In this document: piece by piece, positions 44,647-53,000 of the stretch
Numbering within the stretch: position 1 is the stretch's first letter
How the letters are laid out: each line of letters begins with the position of its first letter
Source: a bacterium
Lineage (GTDB): Bacteria; CSSED10-310; JAFGSJ01
Assembly: GCA_016934675.1 (NCBI GenBank)
Contig: JAFGSJ010000093.1
Coordinates: 1-54,528, forward strand
DNA: 54,528 nt
Direction: 5' to 3'
Translations under genes and position numbers: made by a program
The notes under the pieces: model-generated
Database searches by the model: none
Told to the model about the DNA's origin: nothing
The model's input: the letters and a program-made list of their open reading frames with translations, nothing else

Positions 44647-46023
44647 ATGCAAGCACTGCATGAATTTCCACGTTTCGGGAGTCTCTGCCGCTTTTTCCAG
44701 GGCCAGGAGCTGTATCTGGTCGGTGGGACCGTGCGTGACCTCCTTCTCGGGCGTGGGCTTTATGACCTCGATTTGATCATACCGCGTGATTGCCTCGGGC
44801 TCGTGCAGACGTTTACCCGGCGGGAACATATCCCCGGTTTTCCGATGCATAAGGAAATGGGGGTATTCCGGGCTATACCGGCCAAAGGATACACCCTTGA
44901 TTTTACGGCCCTGCAGGGTAACACTTTAAGGGAAGACCTGTTCAATCGTGATTTTACCATGAATGCACTAGCCGTATCTCTGGACGAGATCGCTTCGATC
45001 AAGGACATCTCACAGTTGATGCCGGCGTTGATCGATCCGACCAACGGTTATGCGGACTTGAGGGACCGGACCATTCGCGTGATTAGACCTGAAGCGTTCA
45101 TGAACGATCCGTTACGGTTGTTACGGGTGTTTCGGTTCATGGTCGAGCTCGATTGCCAGGTTGAGCAACGAACACTCGAGTTTGTGGCCCAACACCGGCA
45201 GCGACTGGTCGAGGTCTCCCCGGAGAGGACGGTCCACGAGCTTTTCCGAATACTGGCCGGCCACCTGGACCTGGCCATCCAGCCGATGATCAGCTCAGGC
45301 TTGTATCGTGTCCTGAGTACGATTATCGCAGGTCGGTCCGGCATCAACACCGATTGTCCCGATAGACTCATCAAGCTGGGACAATTCATACAGAAACTTG
45401 AAGGGACCGGCCCGGCATTGCCGGCTTTATCGCCCGAGAACCAGGCCTGGTTACACCAATACTTCAAACAGACTTTGAGCGGTGATATCACGCTCCGGGC
45501 CCTCTTCCGCTATTTCCTGCTCTTTCCAACGCAGACCGACTTGAAGGACCTGCAACGGGCCTGTCACGATTTGACCCTAGCCAATGAAGCCCTGCGAATT
45601 CTGAGCACATGGTGGCAAGCACGGGCACGGTTGGTCGAATATCTCGAGCCGGCCTCGCCCCTGAGCACTCACGAGACGCGACGTTTACTGTTTCATTACC
45701 GGGAAGCGGTCCCGATCGCTTGTCTCGGACTCGGCATCTCGCCGGAGGAAGCAACTGGTTTGCCCTGGAACGCTCTCCTGAATCTGCTCGAGGCTGTTCT
45801 GATTGAACTGAACACGGCCAGACCTTCAGCAGAAGCCCTGCTCGAGATCATCAGCGGACGTTATATCATGGGCTTGACCGGTCTACGACAGGGCCGGGAT
45901 TTAGGCGAAATCCTTCAGACCGTTCGCGAGGCTATCTATACCGGTGAACTCGAAACCGAGGCCCAATGCCAGCAAAAAATCTGGGCCCTTATGAACAGTC
46001 GCACCGCTTCGTCAGGCTCGTAG
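44647..46023 (+). CDS. CCA-adding enzyme / poly(A) polymerase family nucleotidyltransferase
   Basis: The 458-residue protein is a class II nucleotidyltransferase: LVGGTVRDLLLGRGLYDLDL carries the GG and DxD-type metal Asps, NRDFTMNALAV the following motif, and PLRLLRVFRFMVELD the nucleotide-recognition helix. The C-terminal half is helical and lacks a clear HD motif. It should add CCA or single A/C residues to tRNA ends or tails to RNA; subfamily choice is open. AAGGAAAGGAAC precedes the start, and the gene is closely linked to the YfhO-like gene. Confidence 0.9.
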   Translation: MQALHEFPRFGSLCRFFQGQELYLVGGTVRDLLLGRGLYDLDLIIPRDCLGLVQTFTRREHIPGFPMHKEMGVFRAIPAKGYTLDFTALQGNTLREDLFNRDFTMNALAVSLDEIASIKDISQLMPALIDPTNGYADLRDRTIRVIRPEAFMNDPLRLLRVFRFMVELDCQVEQRTLEFVAQHRQRLVEVSPERTVHELFRILAGHLDLAIQPMISSGLYRVLSTIIAGRSGINTDCPDRLIKLGQFIQKLEGTGPALPALSPENQAWLHQYFKQTLSGDITLRALFRYFLLFPTQTDLKDLQRACHDLTLANEALRILSTWWQARARLVEYLEPASPLSTHETRRLLFHYREAVPIACLGLGISPEEATGLPWNALLNLLEAVLIELNTARPSAEALLEIISGRYIMGLTGLRQGRDLGEILQTVREAIYTGELETEAQCQQKIWALMNSRTASSGS

Positions 46024-46028
46024 TAAAT

Positions 46029-46343
46029 TCAATCACTGATCTTCTTGGACAGGTGGGGCATGGTCTCGGGCTTGTCGGCTTGAAAATAACGTGCTTCCTG
46101 ACCGTGAGCGGTCACATTCTCATAGACCCCTTTGTCTCGCCGGACCAGTTTGGTGAAACCCTTTTCCTTCAATTCGGTATTGGTTGTGGGCGTCAGAATG
46201 ACCACCTTCGAGATGAGACGCCGGACCGGACCACCACAGAACGGGCAACAGGTCAAAGGCTCATCCCTGATCGATTGTATGATCTCAAAAACCTCGCCCT
46301 TGTCACAGGGCTCACCAAGATGTTTATAGTCATAACGAGGCAT
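46029..46343 (-). CDS. FmdB-family zinc-ribbon protein
   Basis: ATG 46343 gives MPRYDYKHLGEPCDKGEVFE, the FmdB N-terminus (104 residues); the longer frame adds six residues with no site. The ribbon has CCPFCGGPVRRL, with Cys13 as partner. These small regulators of unknown mechanism bind zinc through the ribbon. The tail of about 60 residues is longer than usual. It is convergent with the nucleotidyltransferase gene (5 bp apart). Confidence 0.85.
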   Translation of the reverse strand: MPRYDYKHLGEPCDKGEVFEIIQSIRDEPLTCCPFCGGPVRRLISKVVILTPTTNTELKEKGFTKLVRRDKGVYENVTAHGQEARYFQADKPETMPHLSKKISD

Positions 46344-46615
46344 GATCAATGATTTCTCCACAATTCGTTCTGCCTGTTATATATTGTACTACTCAGCCCA
46401 GCTATTATCAAGCATGGACTTTCATGAAGCGAACGACTCACATGGCCTCCAGATCGAGAGGCTCAAGGAGATGCGACAGTGATGACCATTCCCGCTAGCG
46501 TGACTGAATATTTGATCCTTCAACAGTTCACGATTGATGATGTCTTCCTCTGGACTGGTTTGTCGGCTGGATACTGATAGATCGCTCACATGCATACAGG
46601 GTCTCAACAGACGAG

Positions 46616-46682
46616 ATTATCCACAGATGTCGCAGACTTTATAGATAAAAATCTGCGTTATCCGCGAAATCTGCGGTTACTT
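46616..46682 (+). repeat. TCTGCG/ATCCGCG dispersed repeat
   Basis: The tract contains ATCCACAGATGTCGCAGA and AAATCTGCGTTATCCGCGAAATCTGCGG-like words (written here only in part), forming short inverted and direct repeats. This class of repeat is frequent near decayed mobile genes. Confidence 0.5.
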
Positions 46683-46759
46683 TTTTTATCAACAGATAAC
46701 TTTGAAATATCAAGACAGTGAGTCAGCATCAGTATGAAAAGTGGCATTGATTGCTCACG

Positions 46760-46780
46760 CTGGGTCAAAATGTGACCCAG
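46760..46780. promoter_or_regulatory. Palindromic activator-site candidate 1
   Basis: CTGGGTCA-N5-TGACCCAG, a perfect 8-bp-arm palindrome. The same arms (TGGGTCA-N5-TGACCCA) recur 68 bp downstream, centre to centre. Confidence 0.6.
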
Positions 46781-46827
46781 GCAGTATCCCATGATCTATG
46801 CGGCTTTGGCCCGTTTCTGTTTCGGAG

Positions 46828-46848
46828 GTGGGTCACTTTTTGACCCAC
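46828..46848. promoter_or_regulatory. Palindromic activator-site candidate 2
   Basis: GTGGGTCA-N5-TGACCCAC, a perfect palindrome with the same core as site 1. It lies about 110 bp before the sigma-54 promoter, as enhancer sites usually do. Confidence 0.6.
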
Positions 46849-46945
46849 TTAGCCCAGAAGATTGATTACAGTATTTGAATGAACACCAACCCAAAACCCT
46901 GATCGAATCAGGATGTGGATCCGCTCTTCCCGGGTAACCCCAAAC

Positions 46946-46961
46946 TGGCACAAAAATTGCC
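46946..46961 (+). promoter_or_regulatory. Sigma-54 (-24/-12) promoter
   Basis: TGGCAC-AAAAA-TTGCC fits the sigma-54 consensus with correct spacing, and the palindrome pair lies upstream. AAAGGAGG at about 46990 follows, but the gene behind it is missing. Confidence 0.65.
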
Positions 46962-47151
46962 TCTTTATAGGTAACCGAATTGAGTAAGAAAGGAGGCTTT
47001 GCAGTGCATATGTTTGAAATCATCTAACAGTTAGCACTAAGGGTTGTGGTAACAGGATTAAAAACTATATTTATAATGCTGGAATAAATGTTTGCATCGA
47101 ATTCACAATGATTCTTTTAAACCTGCTATCGAGTAGAGGGAGATTATTCAA

Positions 47152-47278
47152 ATGAAAAATACACAACATATCCATAAAATCATTTTCCCATTGCTGTTTA
47201 TATTATTCATGGTTTTTCTTCCAAAAGGTAATTGCAGATACTGAGGTTCAGGAACTTATCTCTTATGTACTTTTCTGA
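47152..47278 (+). pseudogene. Frameshifted secreted-protein fragment
   Basis: ATG 47152, after GAGGGAG, opens a signal-peptide-like stretch (IIFPLLFILFMVFLPKG) and stops at 47242. In another frame the same place continues as VIADTEVQELISYVLF with a signal-peptidase-like A-D junction, then stops at 47276. A single-base change inside the AAAAGG run would join the two, but the product would still be only about 40 residues, so this is a remnant. It is AT-rich, like the next gene. Confidence 0.4.
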
Positions 47279-47427
47279 AATTTGGTTTTCACGCTTAACC
47301 TTAAAGCATAGGCAAATAGTCAGGGCTGTTACTGTAACTGGCATATATATCGTGGTGGTGATGCATAAACCGTTTTAGGATAGGATAGTATAAGTAGAAA
47401 ATAGAGATATGTGAAAGGGGTGGGATA

Positions 47428-47937
47428 ATGTCTAAAAAGATATGTATTATAATATTGGTATTATTTATAAATACAATTATATTAGATAAACAAATATTTG
47501 CTGATGAATTTAAAATTTATTATGAAGATGAAGAATATAATGAAGATATTTACAGATTGAAAAAACTCAAAAGAAGCGGTCTTGTTTTTTCATCAATTGG
47601 TTTGGGTGTTTTTGGAATAGGAAGCCTATATTATAATGACTATCTTGAGGATAAAGACAATGAAAAAGGGCTTGATTATCCAGCCTATCAAATGGGTGTC
47701 AGTTTTATGAGTGTTGGTTCGATATTCTTGGGAATTGGTTCCTATTTATTTTTCAAGAATCGAAATAAATTAAAGAAATTAGAAGCTGATAATTTTGACT
47801 GTGCTCTTGTTGCAGGAATATCAAAAGACTCAATAGGCGTTCATATGTGTTTATCATTCAATCTCAATGATATCGTAAGGAAATTAAGCTGTACAGGGGC
47901 ACATCAAAATCGCCGGTTGAAAGCCGAAAAGGAGTAG
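47428..47937 (+). CDS. AT-rich hypothetical membrane protein
   Basis: The 169-residue protein has a signal peptide or first TM (about 5-22), an acidic Tyr-rich segment (FKIYYEDEEYNEDIYRLKKL) and two TM helices (about 51-68 and 88-108), then a soluble tail. Codon use is strongly AT-biased (ATA, TTA, AAA), unlike all neighbours. The last 20 residues (CTGAHQNRRLKAEKE) switch to normal composition, as if the gene now ends in foreign sequence after a junction near 47885. Its family is not recognised. GGGGTGGG lies before the start. Confidence 0.5.
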   Translation: MSKKICIIILVLFINTIILDKQIFADEFKIYYEDEEYNEDIYRLKKLKRSGLVFSSIGLGVFGIGSLYYNDYLEDKDNEKGLDYPAYQMGVSFMSVGSIFLGIGSYLFFKNRNKLKKLEADNFDCALVAGISKDSIGVHMCLSFNLNDIVRKLSCTGAHQNRRLKAEKE

Positions 47938-48169
47938 GAGATGAAAGAGCCCTGCAGAGTAAGGTGGTGTCTTTCCGTTGAGCATTGGTGACAGTGGAAT
48001 CTCATTGGCCTATGTGCACAAAAAACTTTCATTCAAAGGAGTAGCGAGCAGCTCTGGCACAACGAGCAGTATAAAGGGGCAAAGCGAACGAGACATATGC
48101 CTGCACAACAGGGATGAACGAAAAAGTAGCAGCGACATGACCGACTACCGTAAGTTTTAGGAACATCTT

Positions 48170-48517
48170 ATGATCGCAATGATTCTGGTTTTGGTGCTTA
48201 TCGTGGGCCTACTCTGCGCACCCGCATATCTGGCTTCACAACGAAAAGGTGGAGAGTCCAGGTGGTTTCTTGTATCGGCCCTCCCGGCAATCGCGATCTG
48301 GATCGGAATGACTGTGTTAGGATACGGGGCTCAGAGCCTGGCAAACATTATCGAGGTATTTTGGATTGTGCTCGCGACTATTGCGCTGTCATACCTAAAG
48401 GTTTTTCTTGTTGATCGAAGCATCCACAAGCCGAGGCAAACCACCTATGCCTTGATAGTATTTCTGATTATTGCAGTAGTCTTGCTGAGAACATTTATGC
48501 CCTCATTACCTGAATAA
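48170..48517 (+). CDS. Small four-TM membrane protein of unknown function
   Basis: The 115-residue protein is almost entirely hydrophobic, with TM helices at about 3-21, 34-52, 58-78 and 91-109 and a short basic loop (SQRKGGESR). No catalytic motif is visible. Composition is like the main chromosome. It lies just right of the AT-rich segment, with AGGAA weakly placed before the start. It might be a native gene next to an insertion. Confidence 0.55.
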   Translation: MIAMILVLVLIVGLLCAPAYLASQRKGGESRWFLVSALPAIAIWIGMTVLGYGAQSLANIIEVFWIVLATIALSYLKVFLVDRSIHKPRQTTYALIVFLIIAVVLLRTFMPSLPE

Positions 48518-48887
48518 GCGTGCGGTTATCTCGGACACTTCAACCTACTGCTTTCAGCGGCGGCTGACCTTTTCACCATGGCTCATGGGATATGATATGT
48601 CACCTCAGAAAATAATTGAACGCAGAGCCGCAGAGAACGCCGAGGACCGCAGAGAGACATGAAAACCAAAGAGTTACCTGGGAAACCGGGGGTGAACGGG
48701 GACACACAACGGGGGCACTTTTCTAGCTGTTCCTTTACTTGGGCTCAAAAGTTATTCGAGCTCCTCTCCCCGTACTCCGTACCGGCCTTCGCTTCGTGAT
48801 CAGTAATGAATCACATAACAGGATTCATTTTCTTCTATTCATTTCAGAAGTCCTCCGAAAAATTGTCCCAAACATCGAAAAATATCC
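48518..48887. other. Intergenic region with a dispersed repeat
   Basis: It contains the CGCAGAG tract at 48617-48660 and then GGGGACACACAACGGGGGCACTTTT-like sequence (partly GGGACACTTTTC, a word also found near 32430). No gene is visible. Confidence 0.4.
48617..48660 (+). repeat. CGCAGAG-type dispersed repeat
   Basis: GAACGCAGAGCCGCAGAGAA followed by CGCCGAGGACCGCAGAGA; the closest match is the tract at 266-306. Confidence 0.6.
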
Positions 48888-48917
48888 TTGACATAATTCG
48901 CTGTTATTGTTTATAAT
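48888..48917 (+). promoter_or_regulatory. Consensus sigma-70 promoter
   Basis: TTGACA (48888-48893) and TATAAT (48912-48917) are both perfect, with an 18-bp spacer. It drives the gene at 49201, leaving a leader of about 275 nt. Confidence 0.8.
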
Positions 48918-49200
48918 CTTTCTCGTTAGACTTCAATAATTTATGCGGGTATGAAACTGCAACAATTGTACGGTTTTTTTGTTCTACGAGGAGGGAAAAG
49001 AGTGGCTCCTATTCGATTGTTTTCCTATCCAGGCTATCCATTCCAAGCTCCGGCTTTATTTCCCTCTCTTCATACGTCAGACGATCCCCGATCGAGTATG
49101 TTTTGTTGTATTGTTTGCAGAAATGCAACGTTGCTCACGGACCCAGCATGTTTTTCCTGTGACAAAATACGTAGATATCATGAAGACTAGGAGGAAAGGT

Positions 49201-49872
49201 ATGATGAAAAAGGTTGCTTTTTTGCTCGTGATTACGGTAATACTTGCAGGTACGATTGTACAGGCTTCGAACATGGGCTTTCGTCTGGTTATCCCCATTC
49301 GGGCCACCGGATCATTGCACCAAAACTGGTTTTCCTTGCCCTATCGGGCCACATTCACGAATGCTCAAACACTTCTTAGTAATCTTAACGCCACCGGACC
49401 CAATGTGAGTTCAGTCAATCACTGGAATTCTAGAACTGGCACCATGGAGAGTTGGAACGGCCATTACCCCAATCCTGGCACCAATTTCACAATCTGGCCC
49501 GGTGAAGCGTATATGGCCGTGGCAATCAAGTCCTTTGACTGGGTCGTTGTGGGCACTCATAATCCCGAAACCGAAGTGGATTTAAAGTATTTTGTATTAC
49601 CAGGTTCGCAACATTACACCTGGATAGCAATCCCGTATCATTCCCGTTCTCTTAACGCCAGCTCCTTGATGGCCGAAATAAACGCCGATCTCACTCCGCC
49701 CTGCCAGGTCGAAACACTTTCTATCTGGGATACTGACTCGGATAGTTATATCGATTATACCAATCCGCTCAGTGGGACCGATTTTACGATTACGGCCGGC
49801 ATGGCTGTCAGGGTCAGTCTTGATCTTCACTGTAGGGGCGTCGATCCGACCTGGACCCCGTCTCATTATTAA
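49201..49872 (+). CDS. Secreted protein with two internal repeat domains
   Basis: I choose ATG 49201 (or 49204) after GGAGGAAAGG; 223 residues. A signal peptide ends near VQASNM. Two units of about 85 residues follow: NWFSLPYRATFTNAQTLLSN ... TIWPGEAYMAVAI and TWIAIPYHSRSLNASSLMAE ... FTITAGMAVRVSL. Both have the pattern W-x-(S/A)-(L/I)-PY, a helix, then a beta-rich close with (P/A)G. I have seen this layout in surface proteins of uncultured bacteria, but I know no function. A possible 62-residue Cys-rich frame (GTG 49002-49190) sits in the leader just upstream. Confidence 0.8.
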   Translation: MMKKVAFLLVITVILAGTIVQASNMGFRLVIPIRATGSLHQNWFSLPYRATFTNAQTLLSNLNATGPNVSSVNHWNSRTGTMESWNGHYPNPGTNFTIWPGEAYMAVAIKSFDWVVVGTHNPETEVDLKYFVLPGSQHYTWIAIPYHSRSLNASSLMAEINADLTPPCQVETLSIWDTDSDSYIDYTNPLSGTDFTITAGMAVRVSLDLHCRGVDPTWTPSHY

Positions 49873-50009
49873 TTGGAACGAAGCTGATGATGAAATAGGA
49901 CTCAGTAGTATTCAATCAACAAAGAGATAAACATATGACACGGATAACATCCGAAATAAATCATCCCCACAGAAAAAGTCACTCTCTGTTTATGAAGGAG
50001 GGAATACAC

Positions 50010-53000
50010 ATGCGTGTAATCTTAACAGGTATCGTGCTGCTATGTCTCATGAGCTTTGTTCCTCTGAGTATGGACTGTTCCGCCCAGGAGTATGAACAGG
50101 ACTGGTATTTCGACCAGGAAGGCTTCAAGTCGAACCAGAACACACAATTCGGGATCGGTGAGGAATCGATCAACCTTTTTAATGGTAATCTCATCCTGTC
50201 ATACGTTGATCTGCGTATTCCGGGCAATGACGGCAACGATCTGGTCCTCCAACGGGTCTATAACAGCAAGGTCAGGAAATGGTCTGGCTCTGCATCTATA
50301 TTGAATGGAGCTTCGTGGGTCGGCCTGGGTTGGACCCTGCACCCGGGTAGACTGTATAATAGTACTGCTATTATCCCCCTTGCAAAACCGGTTCTTGAAA
50401 TGCCTGATGGCTCACGACATAGGTTTTATCCTGATATTGAACAACACTCCGATTCATCCTTCATCTATAGAAGCAAGGAGAATTGGGGTCTTCGTTGGAT
50501 TTCACATTTGCATGTTCAGATATTTTTCTCGGACGGTACCATCTGGGATTTTAACGATAATCCATATACGGATGGCGTACCGGATGAGGAAGGGAATTAC
50601 TTCGCACGCCTTCGTTATATAATGAATCCCAGTTGGTGCAACCCTATCTATTTTTATTATGATCAAACCGTAAAAAGGAATCTGGCTCGAATACAGATCG
50701 GCGGCGATCCTGAAGATGAAGTCGGTATAAATCCCGAGGTCATTTTCAACACGAATGAATCAGATCATGATATTTTGGAAAGCATTCAATATAGGGATGC
50801 CAATGGTAATGTTGTCTATATCTACTATGAGGTTGCTCAAATCATCTATGATGAGGAAAATGATGGTGTTACCAAATTGCTGTATTCGGTGACACCGCCT
50901 GTTGGTCCGCCTGTTATCTATTCTTATGATGAGGACCCCCAGGGATGGCCGTGTGAACTCATTAATGTCAATAACCCCTTCGGTGGCAATATACACTATG
51001 AATATGCGGTCCAAAACATTCCAATCAGCGATGGTCCAGCTTTATGTCCCATTGACTACATTCGCACTAACACTGTTATATCCAAAACGTACTCGGGCAG
51101 TGATATCGTTACCGGGACCTGGACCTATACCTATGACACAGGGGGTTGTTATGTTCAGGTTTTGGACCCTGCTGGGAATATATCGCGTCACTTCTTTAAA
51201 GGATTATGCGATGAATCAGACCTGGGACGGTGGGAAATAGGTTTAAATTACAAAAACGAATTTTATGAAGGCTTAACGACACTACTGAAAACCGAAGAAA
51301 TGACCTGGTACGGCCATCTATTTGGAAACGATATTGATGATGATTGTCATCACGATCCTCCGATATCACAATGTAAATGGGTCAGTGATTGTCATGCCGC
51401 GGAATGTCTGGCCAGACAACCGCGGCTATCCGAGCAGAAAATAACTTTAAATTCTGATTACTATTCAACTTTTTATAATTCCTATGATCTCTATGGCAAT
51501 GTCACCGAAATGGTCGAGACGCTTTTCAACAGTACCGAACCCTATCGAAAAACTGTTACCTCCTATGTTTGGAAACAAGATGAAATTTTCGCGCATGAAT
51601 TCATTTCAGGGCATATCACGGGACTTCCTCTTGACCAAAAAATACAAAAAGGGTCGGGATCGACTGTTTATCATGTCAAGAACCAGTATTACCAAGGTGC
51701 TAGATGGACAGAAGAGGAACCTTACATATGTAAATTTGGGAAATTGATGGCGAAAACAATTGATCCCGATAATTTAGCTCTCCATACATATTACGAATAT
51801 GAGGAATTGGACACCACGATTCCACCCTATTTTGATAATCATGATGGCAACTTGATTCGGATCAATGATCCCAATGATCACGATACGTATTATGCCTGGG
51901 AGAATTCGACGCTCAAATCCATCACTACGCCGGCGGGCTGGGACCGCTTCGACCGGAGCATCAATTATGACACCGGTCTGGTCGAGACCCAAACCGACCC
52001 GAACGGTAATATCACCTCGTTTGGGTATGATCCGCTCGGTCGTCTGACCGAGATCAACTATCCCATCGATGCCAGTGTTAACATCAGTTATAATATTGAT
52101 CCGGGAGATCCGCTTGATCCGAACGATGATTATTTCGATAACGTGACCACTACACGTGGCGGCCTGACTGACAGTGAAATCGTCGAATATTTCGACGATC
52201 TCGGCCGGGTCAAAAAAATCAGAAAGAAGCTGGGTGGCTTTTCTGGGTATAGTTACATTCATTATGTCTACGATAGCGTTGGCAATAAAACATTCGAGTC
52301 GGAACCGACTTTTTTCGATAGTGACCTGTGTTCAACGCCTACCTGTCCGGGCACCTATTACCAATATGACGCTCTGGGCCGGGTCACCCAGGAGACCACC
52401 CCGGACGGCACGACCACCTATGTGTATGATGGCGAGGATACGATCATCACTTATCCCAATTCCACGACCAAGACCATCACCAAGGACCCGTTCGGTAACA
52501 TCACCCAAGTTATAGATGAAGGTGGGACAACGTTTCATTATGAATACGATCTTCTGAATAATCTGACCAAAATTTACAAAAGTAGCCCAACTAGTTGGGA
52601 TGCGAAGTTCGAATATGATTCGGCCGGGCGGTTGTTACAAGAACAGCCCCGTGGCGGTGGCACGAATAAATATGAATTGGATGATAACGGCAATATCACC
52701 AAGATGACGGCACTAATCACCGATGGCTCATACTATATTCAGACTTTTGATGTGAACAACCGCTTGACTTCCCAGACCTTTGACGACGGTCATACTTTTC
52801 AGTTCGAGTATGATGATGACAATATTTCACAATGCCGGAATTGTCTGGGAAAGATGAACAAGCAGATTTTTACCAGTCCGGGCAGTGGCTTATCCGGTCA
52901 GATCAACTACAATCGATACGATGCTTTGGGGAAACTGCTCGAAGTTACCTACGAATTCCCCGATCCGGTGGGTACGCACACGATCGGATACAGCTACGAT

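Larger units (their letters stand above)
46344..47151. other. Eroded intergenic region with sigma-54 control sites
   Basis: From left to right: a repeat tract of TCTGCG/ATCCGCG words (46616-46682), the palindrome pair (46760 and 46828), a sigma-54 promoter (46946), and an AAAGGAGG followed only by a five- to seven-codon frame (47004-47027). No intact gene follows. AT content rises sharply from about 47.03 kb. Confidence 0.5.

Noticed and set aside
46796..47023. 75-residue minus-strand frame
   Set aside because: It runs across the palindromes and the sigma-54 promoter and shows no protein-like pattern.
47938..48169. Possible group II intron or transposase remnant next to the AT-rich gene
   Set aside because: Short odd repeats are present, but I could not find domain V, a reverse transcriptase or transposase motifs.
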